From contig CAYVMX010000018.1 in NCBI GenBank assembly GCA_964452725.1, positions 1 to 14,448 on the forward strand: DNA of 14,448 nucleotides. Direction: 5' to 3'. Shown piece by piece: positions 6,790-13,825 of the stretch. Under the pieces are notes generated by a model that did not search any database, had not been told where the DNA came from, and worked only from the letters and a program-made list of their open reading frames with translations. This stretch comes from CAYVMX01 sp964452725 (GTDB taxonomy: Bacteria; Patescibacteriota; Gracilibacteria; JAHISY01). How positions within the stretch are numbered: the stretch's first letter is position 1; each line of letters begins with the position of its first letter. The position numbers and the translations under genes were made by a program.

Positions 6790-7713
6790 TTGCGAGAACT
6801 CTCTGCCACAGGTCATCACATGGGTACAACTATCTCAGTAAAAGTAGTTAGCGACTGCTCAGCCGAGGAGTTTACCCATGCGACGGCAGATGTATTTGAA
6901 ACTTTTATCAAACTTGAAAAAAAATTCTCTCGCTTCCGCCCAGATAGTGAACTAACACAACTCAACCAAGCTGGCGGTGCTCCTTTTGCTGCTTCAGCAG
7001 AGTTTTTGGAAGTTGCGAATCACGCACTACAGCTAGCAAAAGATTCTGATGGCGCATTTGATCCAACGATTTTAAACGCACTTGAAATCGCTGGCTATAC
7101 AAAAGATTTCGAGAGTCTAAACGGACAAGCAATAGACACTCATCAACCTGCCCAAAAGGCTAACTATCGAGCAGTTGTGCTTGATGCCGATACCAAAACT
7201 ATCACTCTGCCCAAGCAGCTAAGTCTAGACCTCGGCGGTATCGTAAAGGGTTATGCTGTCGATCAAGCTACTATTTCACTGTGTAAGCAGTTTGGCAACT
7301 TTATCCTCAATGCTGGTGGTGATATCGCGCTGCGAGGACACAATCTAGAAGGTGATCCTTGGCGGGCTGGCATCGAACATCCTAGCCAGACTGGTGAGCT
7401 ACTAGCAACACTCGCACTCACCGACCGTGCAGTCGCTACAAGTGGTATTTACAAACGGCACTGGAGCAAAGACGGCATAGCCAAACACCACATCATCGAT
7501 CCAGCAACGAGCGACAGCACTACCAATGAGCTGGTTTCCGTGACAGTCTTGGCAAACTCAGTCGAGATTGCCGACAGTCTCGCGACAACGATTTTTGTCC
7601 TCGGCATCAAACGAGGTCTAGCCTTCGCCAAGCGAAAAAAGGTAGAGTGTCTCTTAGTGACTAAAGATTTCAAACTACTGGGTACACCAAATATCGAAAA
7701 ATATGTTATTTAA
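6790..7713 (+). CDS. apbE: FAD:protein FMN transferase (ApbE)
   Basis: Transfers FMN from FAD onto the Thr of (S/T)GATxT motifs, with Mg2+. The 307-residue product carries the family signatures: MGTTISV near the N-terminus, FSRFRPDSELTQLN (46-59), DGAFDPT (87-93), LDLGGIVKGYAVD (146-158), NAGGDIALRG (174-183), ATSGIYKRHW and HHIIDPAT around D237, and DSLATTIF with D262 and T266 as probable metal ligands. I chose the TTG at 6790, 10 bp past the upstream stop, because an in-frame TAA at 6754 limits extension and the residues before MGT (SATGHH) fit the family; an ATG at 6820 would cut into the first strand. No signal peptide, lipobox or membrane segment is present, which is odd because its targets here are exported. 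Two FMN_bind proteins in the same locus are its evident substrates. Confidence 0.93.
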   Translation: MRELSATGHHMGTTISVKVVSDCSAEEFTHATADVFETFIKLEKKFSRFRPDSELTQLNQAGGAPFAASAEFLEVANHALQLAKDSDGAFDPTILNALEIAGYTKDFESLNGQAIDTHQPAQKANYRAVVLDADTKTITLPKQLSLDLGGIVKGYAVDQATISLCKQFGNFILNAGGDIALRGHNLEGDPWRAGIEHPSQTGELLATLALTDRAVATSGIYKRHWSKDGIAKHHIIDPATSDSTTNELVSVTVLANSVEIADSLATTIFVLGIKRGLAFAKRKKVECLLVTKDFKLLGTPNIEKYVI

Positions 7714-8773
7714 AACTCTTGTCTTCGACAAACGTAAATTGGGGATCTGGCTCGCACAGCTAGCTATCATGCTAGTCGCAACTATAAGTCTCTACTTGCT
7801 GATGCACGCCGATAGCTATAGTTTTTTTAGCAATGGGAAGGCAGTCACTCGTCTAGGTGTCTTGGGGTTCAATATTGCTATCTTTCTGCTGACGCTCTTC
7901 GTCGCATACCGGTACAAGGGCACAGCCGGCAGCTATGTCCGACGCTACCTCGGTGTCGTACTTTTCTTTCAAGTCGTGATGCTTTTTTTACTGCCGCAGT
8001 TTGTCTATCCGGCTTTTGAGAGTGCACCGTGGTGGCTAGCCAATCCATACTTCTCCACTTTTCTAGTGATCGTCTTTCCGTGGCTTGGACCATTTATGCT
8101 CATCGGAGCTGGTGGATTTTTGTTTTGGTACGGACTCTTCTACTTAGCTCTTCTGACTGTTTTGGTCTATTTCTTCGGACGTCGAGTCTACTGTAGCTGG
8201 ATTTGTCAGCGTGGTTTACTTTCCGAGACTTTTGGCGATTTTTGGCGCGAAAAAACTCCCCGTGGCCCACTCTCGCGCGTTTTGGAATACGCGCCATATA
8301 TTATAATGTTCGTTGTTTTTTTCGCCGGCATATCGGCAGTACTCCATATTTATTTCAATTTTGGCTATGACGTCTTGATCTCTCAACCCATCAGCCAACT
8401 AAATACCAGCATGGCAGCGACCGCGAGTTTTTACAATACATTTTTTTATATTGTGATCTATCAGATCGTCACACTCGCGCTCTACCCACTCTGGGGTGGT
8501 AGGATTTTTTGTCGCTTCTTTTGCCCAGTAGGCAACTTCTTTGGTATTGTCCAAAAATTCGGACGCTATCGCGTCCGAGGTAAAGGCTACTGTATTCATT
8601 GTCACGAGTGTACGAAGAATTGTGCCATGGGTATCGATGTAGAAAAAGCCGTCGCCACCGGAGATCTAGAAGAACGCGGTATTCAGTGCGTCGGCTGTGG
8701 TGTCTGTGAGTATGTCTGTCCAGTGAAAAACATCGAACTAACAACTAAACCATGCTCACGAAAAAAGAAATAA
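7703..8773 (+). CDS. NapH/NosR-like integral membrane [4Fe-4S] electron-transfer protein
   Basis: A 356-residue membrane protein with about six or seven hydrophobic segments in the first 265 residues. Two membrane-edge CxxxC motifs follow the NapH/NosR/RdxA pattern: YC164SWIC168QRG and FC270RFFC274PVG; the first has Gln where Pro is usual. The C-terminal ferredoxin domain has two classical clusters, C297-x2-C300-x2-C303-x3-C307 and C329-x2-C332-x2-C335-x3-C339-P. Relatives pass electrons across or along the membrane between quinol or ferredoxin and extracytoplasmic acceptors. It overlaps apbE by 11 bp and the next gene by 22 bp, so all are coupled. By context it should feed electrons to the FMN-binding proteins; the donor is not encoded in the window. 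NosR proper carries its own FMN_bind domain, here supplied as separate proteins. Confidence 0.88.
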   Translation: MLFKTLVFDKRKLGIWLAQLAIMLVATISLYLLMHADSYSFFSNGKAVTRLGVLGFNIAIFLLTLFVAYRYKGTAGSYVRRYLGVVLFFQVVMLFLLPQFVYPAFESAPWWLANPYFSTFLVIVFPWLGPFMLIGAGGFLFWYGLFYLALLTVLVYFFGRRVYCSWICQRGLLSETFGDFWREKTPRGPLSRVLEYAPYIIMFVVFFAGISAVLHIYFNFGYDVLISQPISQLNTSMAATASFYNTFFYIVIYQIVTLALYPLWGGRIFCRFFCPVGNFFGIVQKFGRYRVRGKGYCIHCHECTKNCAMGIDVEKAVATGDLEERGIQCVGCGVCEYVCPVKNIELTTKPCSRKKK

Positions 8774-9591
8774 TAATCGCCATCACAGCACTCACGCTCG
8801 GCGCTTTATTTTTTGGTGAGTTGAAATTCTTTGGCAATGAAACAAATGAAAGTGAAAAGAATTTTCTTGCTCTACTCGACCCTTGGACTAGTGCAGACCT
8901 GATACCAGGTGCGACAGCGACGAATCCGACGCCAGCTACTCCTACCGATACCACCTCGCCGACCTTGGTCATCACATCACCGACAGACAATACCCAAATC
9001 TCCACAGACAAAATAACTGTTCAACTCAAAGCTAGCGACAACAGCGGTTGGGTCGAGCTCGTCGTCCAAAACCTCGACGCCAAAGGCAAAGCCCGTCAGA
9101 CTTATACTGCACAAGACCAACAAGTCTCAAACTTCGTGCTCTACCCTGGCCTAAACACTATACTCGCACTCGCTCGTGACAAAGCTGGCAACGTCAGCAC
9201 TGACTTCGTATTGGTCGAGCGCAGTGGCGCGACTACACCCACTCCAGCTCAACCAATACCACGTCCAGCTACCCCCATCGCTGAATCGACAGCTGAACAA
9301 CGTGGACGCTACCGCGATGGAGTCTACGAAGGTACGGGCTATTATGTCCTAGGAGATAATAAATATCCGCTCACAGTCCAGCTCACAGTCCAGCAGGGTT
9401 ATATTCGTCGCTTAATTTATTTGGCATTCCCCAAGAGTGACCTCGTGACTAGTGAGTCATTTTTGGATTCGATGCGCGATCAACTACTTGAAACCCAAGA
9501 CCCCAGTCGGGTCAACACCATCTCGGGTGCGACTGGTACAAGTGACGCATTTTTGAATGCGACACGCGAAGCACTCAAGCAAGCGAAATAA
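8752..9591 (+). CDS. membrane-anchored Ig-like + FMN-binding protein
   Basis: A 279-residue protein: N-terminal hydrophobic anchor (about 7-24) with no lipobox, a Thr/Pro-rich linker, an Ig-like domain (about 75-160, LVITSPTDNTQI...), a second Pro/Thr linker, and a C-terminal FMN_bind domain (about 182-279) starting YRDGVYEGTGYYVLG and carrying SGATGT (258-263; FMN expected on T263). Domain order and wording parallel the SLH protein at 4524-6779, so the two modules look like products of one duplication. Held at the outer membrane face, it could bridge the [4Fe-4S] protein and the surface FMN protein, a role like that of RnfG or NqrC. The ATG at 8752 overlaps the upstream gene by 22 bp, and no Shine-Dalgarno is visible. 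Confidence 0.9.
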   Translation: MLTKKEIIIAITALTLGALFFGELKFFGNETNESEKNFLALLDPWTSADLIPGATATNPTPATPTDTTSPTLVITSPTDNTQISTDKITVQLKASDNSGWVELVVQNLDAKGKARQTYTAQDQQVSNFVLYPGLNTILALARDKAGNVSTDFVLVERSGATTPTPAQPIPRPATPIAESTAEQRGRYRDGVYEGTGYYVLGDNKYPLTVQLTVQQGYIRRLIYLAFPKSDLVTSESFLDSMRDQLLETQDPSRVNTISGATGTSDAFLNATREALKQAK

Positions 9592-9629
9592 ATTAAACTT
9601 CTTACACAATCTATGCGAAAATAACTTTC

Positions 9630-10592
9630 GTGTTTACTATTTATCTCTTTTTCGCACTCGGTTTCCTGCTCTTGGTCAAAGGCGCTGACTGGCTCATCGA
9701 CGGTTCTGTCTCACTGGCCAGACGGTGGCAGATCTCTGAAATGATCGTCGGGCTGACAGTCATAGCTTTCGGCACGAGTGCCCCTGAACTAGTAGTCAAT
9801 GTCGTGAGCAGCCTCAAAGGTACAGGCGGTATCACTGTAGGAAACATCATTGGTTCAAACATTGCCAACCTCGCGCTAGTCCTCGGTGCGACAGGACTCT
9901 TTACTACGTTAGCCATTAAGCGCAAATTATTTCGTAAAGAAATTCCACTTTCCCTGCTTGGTGTTATTTTAGTATTTGTACTGGCGACTGGTGCTTTTGG
10001 CGATACAGAGACTCTGACACTGAGCAGGATAGCTGGTGGTGTATTGCTCGCAGGTTTCGCAGGTTTCCTCTACTGGATCTGGCGCGAGATCCGAGCCGGT
10101 CACGAATTACCAGCAAATGAGCTAATGGACGACCACTACAGTACTGGCAAGGCATTACTTTTGACCAGCATCGGACTCGCTAGCCTCGTCGGCGGTGGCA
10201 AGCTCGTCGTTGACAACGCGTTGGTAATCGCAAGTAACTTCGGCGTAAGTGAAAGCCTCATCGGACTCTCACTCATCGCACTCGGCACCAGCCTACCCGA
10301 GCTGGCCGCTGGTATCGCTGCCGCGCTCAAAGGTAAGACTGACCTCGCCGTGGGGAATGTGATCGGTTCAAATATTTTTAATATCTTCTGGGTGCTCGGA
10401 CTCTCAGCAGTGATTCATCCGATCAAATTTGGACGTGACATCGCAACGGATTTAATAGTGCTTGGCGGTCTGACGATCGCACTTGGTGGTTTGATTTTCT
10501 TTTATCACCAACCAAAACTTCGACGCTGGCACGCAGTGCTATTTTTAATAGCCTACGCCGCCTACATTTGGTTCATCGTCGTCCGTGGCTAG
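9630..10592 (+). CDS. YrbG-type calcium/sodium antiporter
   Basis: A 320-residue inner-membrane exchanger of the CaCA family with the two inverted alpha repeats: alpha-1 FGTSAPELVVNVVSSLKG...GNIIGSNIANL (about 48-90) and alpha-2 LGTSLPELAAGIAAALKG...GNVIGSNIFN (about 212-250). The acidic residues of both GTS(A/L)PE motifs and the Asn of both GSN(I) motifs, which bind the cation, are intact, as is the roughly ten-segment hydrophobic profile. Start is GTG at 9630; the nearest upstream ATG (9613) runs into a stop after three codons. It lies 38 bp after the FMN-protein gene on the same strand and could be cotranscribed. It may exchange Ca2+ out of the cell; the calcium-type repeats of the SLH protein make a link conceivable but unproven. 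Its stop abuts that of the convergent next gene. Confidence 0.92.
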   Translation: MFTIYLFFALGFLLLVKGADWLIDGSVSLARRWQISEMIVGLTVIAFGTSAPELVVNVVSSLKGTGGITVGNIIGSNIANLALVLGATGLFTTLAIKRKLFRKEIPLSLLGVILVFVLATGAFGDTETLTLSRIAGGVLLAGFAGFLYWIWREIRAGHELPANELMDDHYSTGKALLLTSIGLASLVGGGKLVVDNALVIASNFGVSESLIGLSLIALGTSLPELAAGIAAALKGKTDLAVGNVIGSNIFNIFWVLGLSAVIHPIKFGRDIATDLIVLGGLTIALGGLIFFYHQPKLRRWHAVLFLIAYAAYIWFIVVRG

Positions 10593-11870
10593 CTACGCCG
10601 CCTCCCGTCCCTCCATTACGTCTTGAATTTTTCGTTGACGTTTTTTCGCATCTTTCTCTGTCAGTAGCACTTTCGCCAGCTTTTCTTTTTGAAAGTCTTG
10701 AATATTGGTAATACCCATATTTTCTAAAGGCGCTAGCAGCTGATCACGCTGTTTGAGCCCGATCTCCTGTAATACTTGACCTGCGCGTTGTACTTCGGGA
10801 GCCTCCTGCTCGGCTTCAGCCTCTGCCGAACCGACTAGCGACTCCTTCTCACCACCGAACCCCAACGCACTTTTGAACCGATCAAACATACCACCACCCT
10901 CACCCTCCTGATGAGCCTGTCGCTGACTCGCCATAGACTGAAAATCATCGACAGCCCGATCGTCAATCTCACCTTCAGACTCAGCAAATTCTTCCATCTT
11001 TTTTTGTGCTGTCGTATATGTCGCACCTTCATCGATTTTTTTGAAAGTATTGATCCAAGTTGTATCATCTGCCGTATAGAGCGCATCATTGGCTGCGACC
11101 TGCTCCATACCTTTGTCGTGCTGCTGTGTCTCGGCTTTTTCAAAACGTTGGGTCTGTTGCTCCAGCGTACTTATTGGCTGCTCCGTCGGCTGTTCGAAGT
11201 TATAATCATTTGCAGCACCCTCCGCTGCTTGGACTTTGTTTTCAAATTTTTCCTGCTGCTGAGCTTTCGCCTTTAGCGCCTGATCGAGCTGGACTACGAC
11301 ACCATGCTTCTCTGCAGCAGTAGCCGCCCAAAACTTCGCCTCAAGCTCTTTAACAAATTTTTGATTTTCTGGCTGCCTAGCAATATCTGACCCTGCCAGT
11401 TTTTGCCATGAACCATCATGAATATCTTTCGACTCTTTTCGGACACGCTGCATCTCACCTTGTAGCGCGATCTTATCTTCCTTCGTCTCAGCCGACTGAT
11501 AAGCCGACCAGTACCGAGCATGCTCTGCCGGCGACAGCCAACCCGAGCTAGTCAAATCTTTGAAAGTTTCTTCATCTAAGTTTTTTGCCTGCGCTTCGCG
11601 TGTCATGTTGTCGAGGAAGCCGAGCAGACTATGCGCCTCTTCAATCGCCTTCTGAAGTGCGACCACTTTTGCCTCGGGTGTAGTGGCAGACTCGACCTGT
11701 TGTCCACAGTGAAGCATGCCTTCTTTCCAACCAGCACGCTGACCTTCATCGACTACACCAACCTCTAGTGCAGATTTAAACTTATCATCCAAACGCTCTG
11801 AATAACGCGCAGCATCAAACTTAATTTCTTTCTCCTGTTTTTGATCGTCCTGTTCGTGAGTTTGAGCCAT
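10593..11870 (-). CDS. unrecognised soluble helical protein with repeated hairpins
   Basis: About 425 residues, rich in Gln, Glu, Lys and Ala, without signal peptide or membrane segment. I recognise no family. Three similar stretches of about 40-45 residues can be seen (about 31-76, 103-143, 155-199), each opening FK/WQ-x-L/A and closing with a pattern like SATTPEAKVVALQKAI, SAETKEDKIALQGEM, AATAAEKHGVVVQLDQAL, suggesting helical-hairpin repeats. A low-complexity acidic middle (ESEGEIDD, HQEGEGGGMF) separates them from a basic C-terminus (KDAKKRQRKIQDVMEG). I start it at the ATG at 11868-11870 (MAQTHEQ), not the in-frame ATG at 11898-11900, because that ATG lies inside a TATAAT promoter box and would precede the transcript start. 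It runs convergent to the exchanger gene, with stops touching at 10592/10593, and divergent from the 23S region. Confidence 0.7.
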   Translation of the reverse strand: MAQTHEQDDQKQEKEIKFDAARYSERLDDKFKSALEVGVVDEGQRAGWKEGMLHCGQQVESATTPEAKVVALQKAIEEAHSLLGFLDNMTREAQAKNLDEETFKDLTSSGWLSPAEHARYWSAYQSAETKEDKIALQGEMQRVRKESKDIHDGSWQKLAGSDIARQPENQKFVKELEAKFWAATAAEKHGVVVQLDQALKAKAQQQEKFENKVQAAEGAANDYNFEQPTEQPISTLEQQTQRFEKAETQQHDKGMEQVAANDALYTADDTTWINTFKKIDEGATYTTAQKKMEEFAESEGEIDDRAVDDFQSMASQRQAHQEGEGGGMFDRFKSALGFGGEKESLVGSAEAEAEQEAPEVQRAGQVLQEIGLKQRDQLLAPLENMGITNIQDFQKEKLAKVLLTEKDAKKRQRKIQDVMEGREAA

Positions 11871-11898
11871 TTTAAATTGAGTTGAAAAAATTAAGGTC

Positions 11899-11926
11899 AT
11901 TATACTAGCAAAGAAATCTTAGTCCA
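11899..11926 (-). promoter_or_regulatory. promoter of the helical-protein gene
   Basis: On the minus strand, TGGACT (four of six matches to TTGACA) is followed by a 16-bp spacer and a perfect TATAAT at 11904-11899, which reads straight into an ATG at 11900-11898. Transcription should begin near 11892, leaving about 20 nt before the MAQ start codon at 11870, a short leader like others in the window. Confidence 0.6.
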
Positions 11927-11998
11927 CACTCCCCTCTGTAAATATAAAGGAGATTTATCGCCTACCGGTGATTGAGAGGATTTTTTGGAAAAACCACC

Positions 11999-12026
11999 TT
12001 GACTTCTCCTTTTGGTTTGCTAAACT
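11999..12026 (+). promoter_or_regulatory. tandem promoter P1
   Basis: TTGACT (11999-12004), 16-bp spacer, TAAACT (12021-12026), then a C-rich discriminator TCCCGTCCC. The -35 matches consensus at five of six positions and the -10 at four of six. The same pair of hexamers recurs 43 bp downstream, which makes chance less likely. GC-rich discriminators are typical of stringently controlled stable-RNA promoters. Confidence 0.55.
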
Positions 12027-12041
12027 TCCCGTCCCTTAGAG

Positions 12042-12070
12042 TTGACTTTTGAAAAAACCTCCTCTAAACT
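12042..12070 (+). promoter_or_regulatory. tandem promoter P2
   Basis: TTGACT (12042-12047), 17-bp spacer, TAAACT (12065-12070), then CCTCCGGC. The hexamers are identical to those of P1 while the spacers differ, apart from a T directly after each -35 hexamer, so selection on the hexamers is more plausible than a recent duplication. Transcription would start near 12077, at the foot of a GGCTG/CAGCC hairpin (12076-12098). Confidence 0.6.
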
Positions 12071-12076
12071 CCTCCG

Positions 12077-12214
12077 GCTGGCAAAACGATCGACAGCCGT
12101 ACTTCTACTATTTAACCGCTCCGGATGATAACTTTAGCCCCACTCCTCAGGACCTAATGCTGATTTAATCAGTAATAGTGCTTGAGGGGTGAGGCCAAGG
12201 CTTCACCCCTTTTT
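12077..12214 (+). ncRNA. candidate structured leader or small RNA upstream of 23S
   Basis: About 138 nt from the predicted P2 start to the terminator T-run. Seen: a GGCTG...CAGCC hairpin (12076-12098); an inner hairpin CTGATT-T-AATCAG (12160-12172); a long stem in which CCCCACTCCTCA (12138-12149) pairs with TGAGGGGTGAGG (12183-12194), with one C-A mismatch and one G-U pair, extendable by two pairs; and the terminator (12186-12209). The long stem uses the same bases as the 5' arm of the terminator, so the two cannot coexist. This is the layout of an antiterminator/terminator switch. It matches neither 6S, RNase P, tmRNA, SRP RNA nor 5S in any signature I know. It could be a free small RNA or a regulated rRNA leader. 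Confidence 0.45.
12186..12214 (+). terminator. intrinsic terminator before the 23S gene
   Basis: GGGGTGA (12186-12192) pairs with TCACCCC (12203-12209), extended inward by a G-U and a G-C pair around GGCCAAGGC, and is followed by TTTTTCTTTCTT. The T-run exists only on the plus strand, so it terminates rightward transcripts. No gene lies between it and the promoters at 11999-12070. Confidence 0.8.
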
Positions 12215-12273
12215 CTTTCTTCGAAACAAGACTCTTATTTATTCGCTCCTTCACAGATCGGTTAGAAAAATAA

Positions 12274-12303
12274 TTTACATAAATTGCAAATTAAAAATAT
12301 ATA
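12274..12303 (+). promoter_or_regulatory. possible 23S-proximal promoter
   Basis: TTTACA (12274-12279, five of six matches to TTGACA), 18-bp spacer, TATATA (12298-12303), in a strongly AT-rich stretch about 50 bp upstream of the mature 23S 5' end. If used, it would transcribe 23S independently of the terminator at 12186. AT-rich DNA yields such matches readily, so this is tentative. Confidence 0.35.
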
Positions 12304-13543
12304 TTAATTTTAGTAATTCTTTTATATGAATTGCTAGTCAAGAAACCGAAAAAAGTTATTTAAAAGCGTAGAGTGGATGCCCTGACACATTGTTGCGATG
12401 AAGGACGTAGTAACCTGCGATAAGCTACGGCGAGCCGGTAAACAGGCTGTGACCCGTAGATCTCCGAATGGGGAAACCCCACATGGTAAACCCATGTGAT
12501 CCTTGCGTGAATACATAGCGCATTGAGGCAAAGCTGGTGAACTGAAACATCTAATTAACCAGTCAAAAGAAATCAATAGAGATCCCCTTAGTAGTGGCGA
12601 GCGAAGAGGGGCAAGCCCAAACCGGTCTTCGGACCGGGGTTGTAGGACTCAACATCTGATCAAGCTTTCCAGCCAAAGTGTCTGGAAAGTCACACCAAAG
12701 AGCGTAAAAGTCGCGTCGGTGAAAGAAAGTTTGATTGGTAGAGTATCCTGAGTAGGATCGGACACGTGAAATCCGGTTTGAATCTGGGAGGACCACCTTC
12801 CAAGGCTAAATAGACAATGTGATCGATAGCGGATAGTACCGTGAGGGAATGGTGAAAAGCACCCCGGAAGGGGGATGAAATAGTTTCTGAAACTCTATGC
12901 TTACAAGCAGTGGGAGCACCTTCGGGTGTGACCGCGTGCCTTTTGTATAATGAGCCACCGAGTCCGTTGGTACTGGCAAGGCTAAGGGAGTAACACCCGG
13001 AGCCGTAGCGAAAGCGAGTCCGAATAGGGCGACTAAGTCAGTATTACTGAACCCGAAACCCGGCGAGCTAACCATGAGCAGGCTGAAGCTGCGGTAAAAC
13101 GCAGTGGAGGGCCGAACCAGGGAGTGTTGCAAGACTCTTGGATGACTTGTGGTTAGTGGTGAAATTCCTATCGAGCCGGGAGATAGCTGGTTCTCCTCGA
13201 AATGCCTTTAGGGGCAGCGTCGGATTATTAGTCGTGGGGGGTAGAGCTCTGTCTAGGCTAGAGCGGGCAACCGTATCAACCCTTAACAAACTTCGAATAC
13301 CCATCGACCGTATACCGGCAGTGAGACTACGACAGCTAAGTGCCGTAGTCGCAAGGGAAACAGCCCAGACCGCCGTCTAAGGTCCCAAAATTATCGTTTA
13401 GTGGAAAAGGATGTGAGATTTCCGATACAACCAGGAGGTTCGCTTAGAAGCAGCTACCCTTTAAAAATAGCGTAACAGCTTACTGGTCTAGAGATCTCGC
13501 GCCGAAAATGTAACGGGGCTCAAACGATATACCGAAGATGCGG

Positions 13544-13612
13544 GCTTAGTGCTTCGCACTGTGATTTTTAATCACAAAATTAGAAATTATAGCGCGTAGC
13601 ATTGAGCGTTAG
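13544..13612 (+). other. helix expansion within 23S rRNA
   Basis: Between the conserved ACCGAAGATGCGG and AGGAGCGTTCTG segments there are about 40 nt more than in E. coli. The extra sequence contains two adjacent hairpins, AGTGC-TTC-GCACT (about 13548-13560) and GTGATT-TTT-AATCAC (13561-13575), followed by AT-rich sequence. It is too short for an intron with an endonuclease gene and reads as a lengthened rRNA helix. Confidence 0.5.
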
Positions 13613-13825
13613 AGGAGCGTTCTGTTCGGCATTGAAGCTGGATTGTGAAGTCCAGTGGAGCGTACAGAAGTGAGAATGGTGGCATAAGTAACTTTAATGA
13701 TTGTGAGAATCAATCACACCGAAAGCCCAAGGTTTCCCCCGCAACGATTTTCGACGGGGGGTTAGCCGGGCCTAAGGCGAGGCCGCAAGGCGTAGCCGAT
13801 GGACAACGGGTTAATATTCCCGTGC

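Larger units (their letters stand above)
11905..12352. other. 448-bp non-coding region between a divergent gene and the 23S rRNA gene
   Basis: No credible reading frame and no tRNA, 16S or 5S sequence is seen here on either strand, although this is where a 16S gene and spacer would usually precede 23S. It holds the minus-strand promoter just described, two tandem plus-strand promoters, a structured leader with an intrinsic terminator, and a very AT-rich stretch (about 12255-12350) directly before the 23S gene. The stretch from 11930 to 11998 shows nothing I can assign. Confidence 0.7.

Noticed and set aside
6409..6809. Ser/Cys-rich minus-strand frames opposite the Ala-rich tail
   Set aside because: Explained by the complement of Ala/Arg codons in the sense gene; no start context or family match.
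9613..9624. Three-codon frame (ATG CGA AAA TAA) before the exchanger GTG start
   Set aside because: A start-stop frame this short arises often by chance and has no ribosome binding site.
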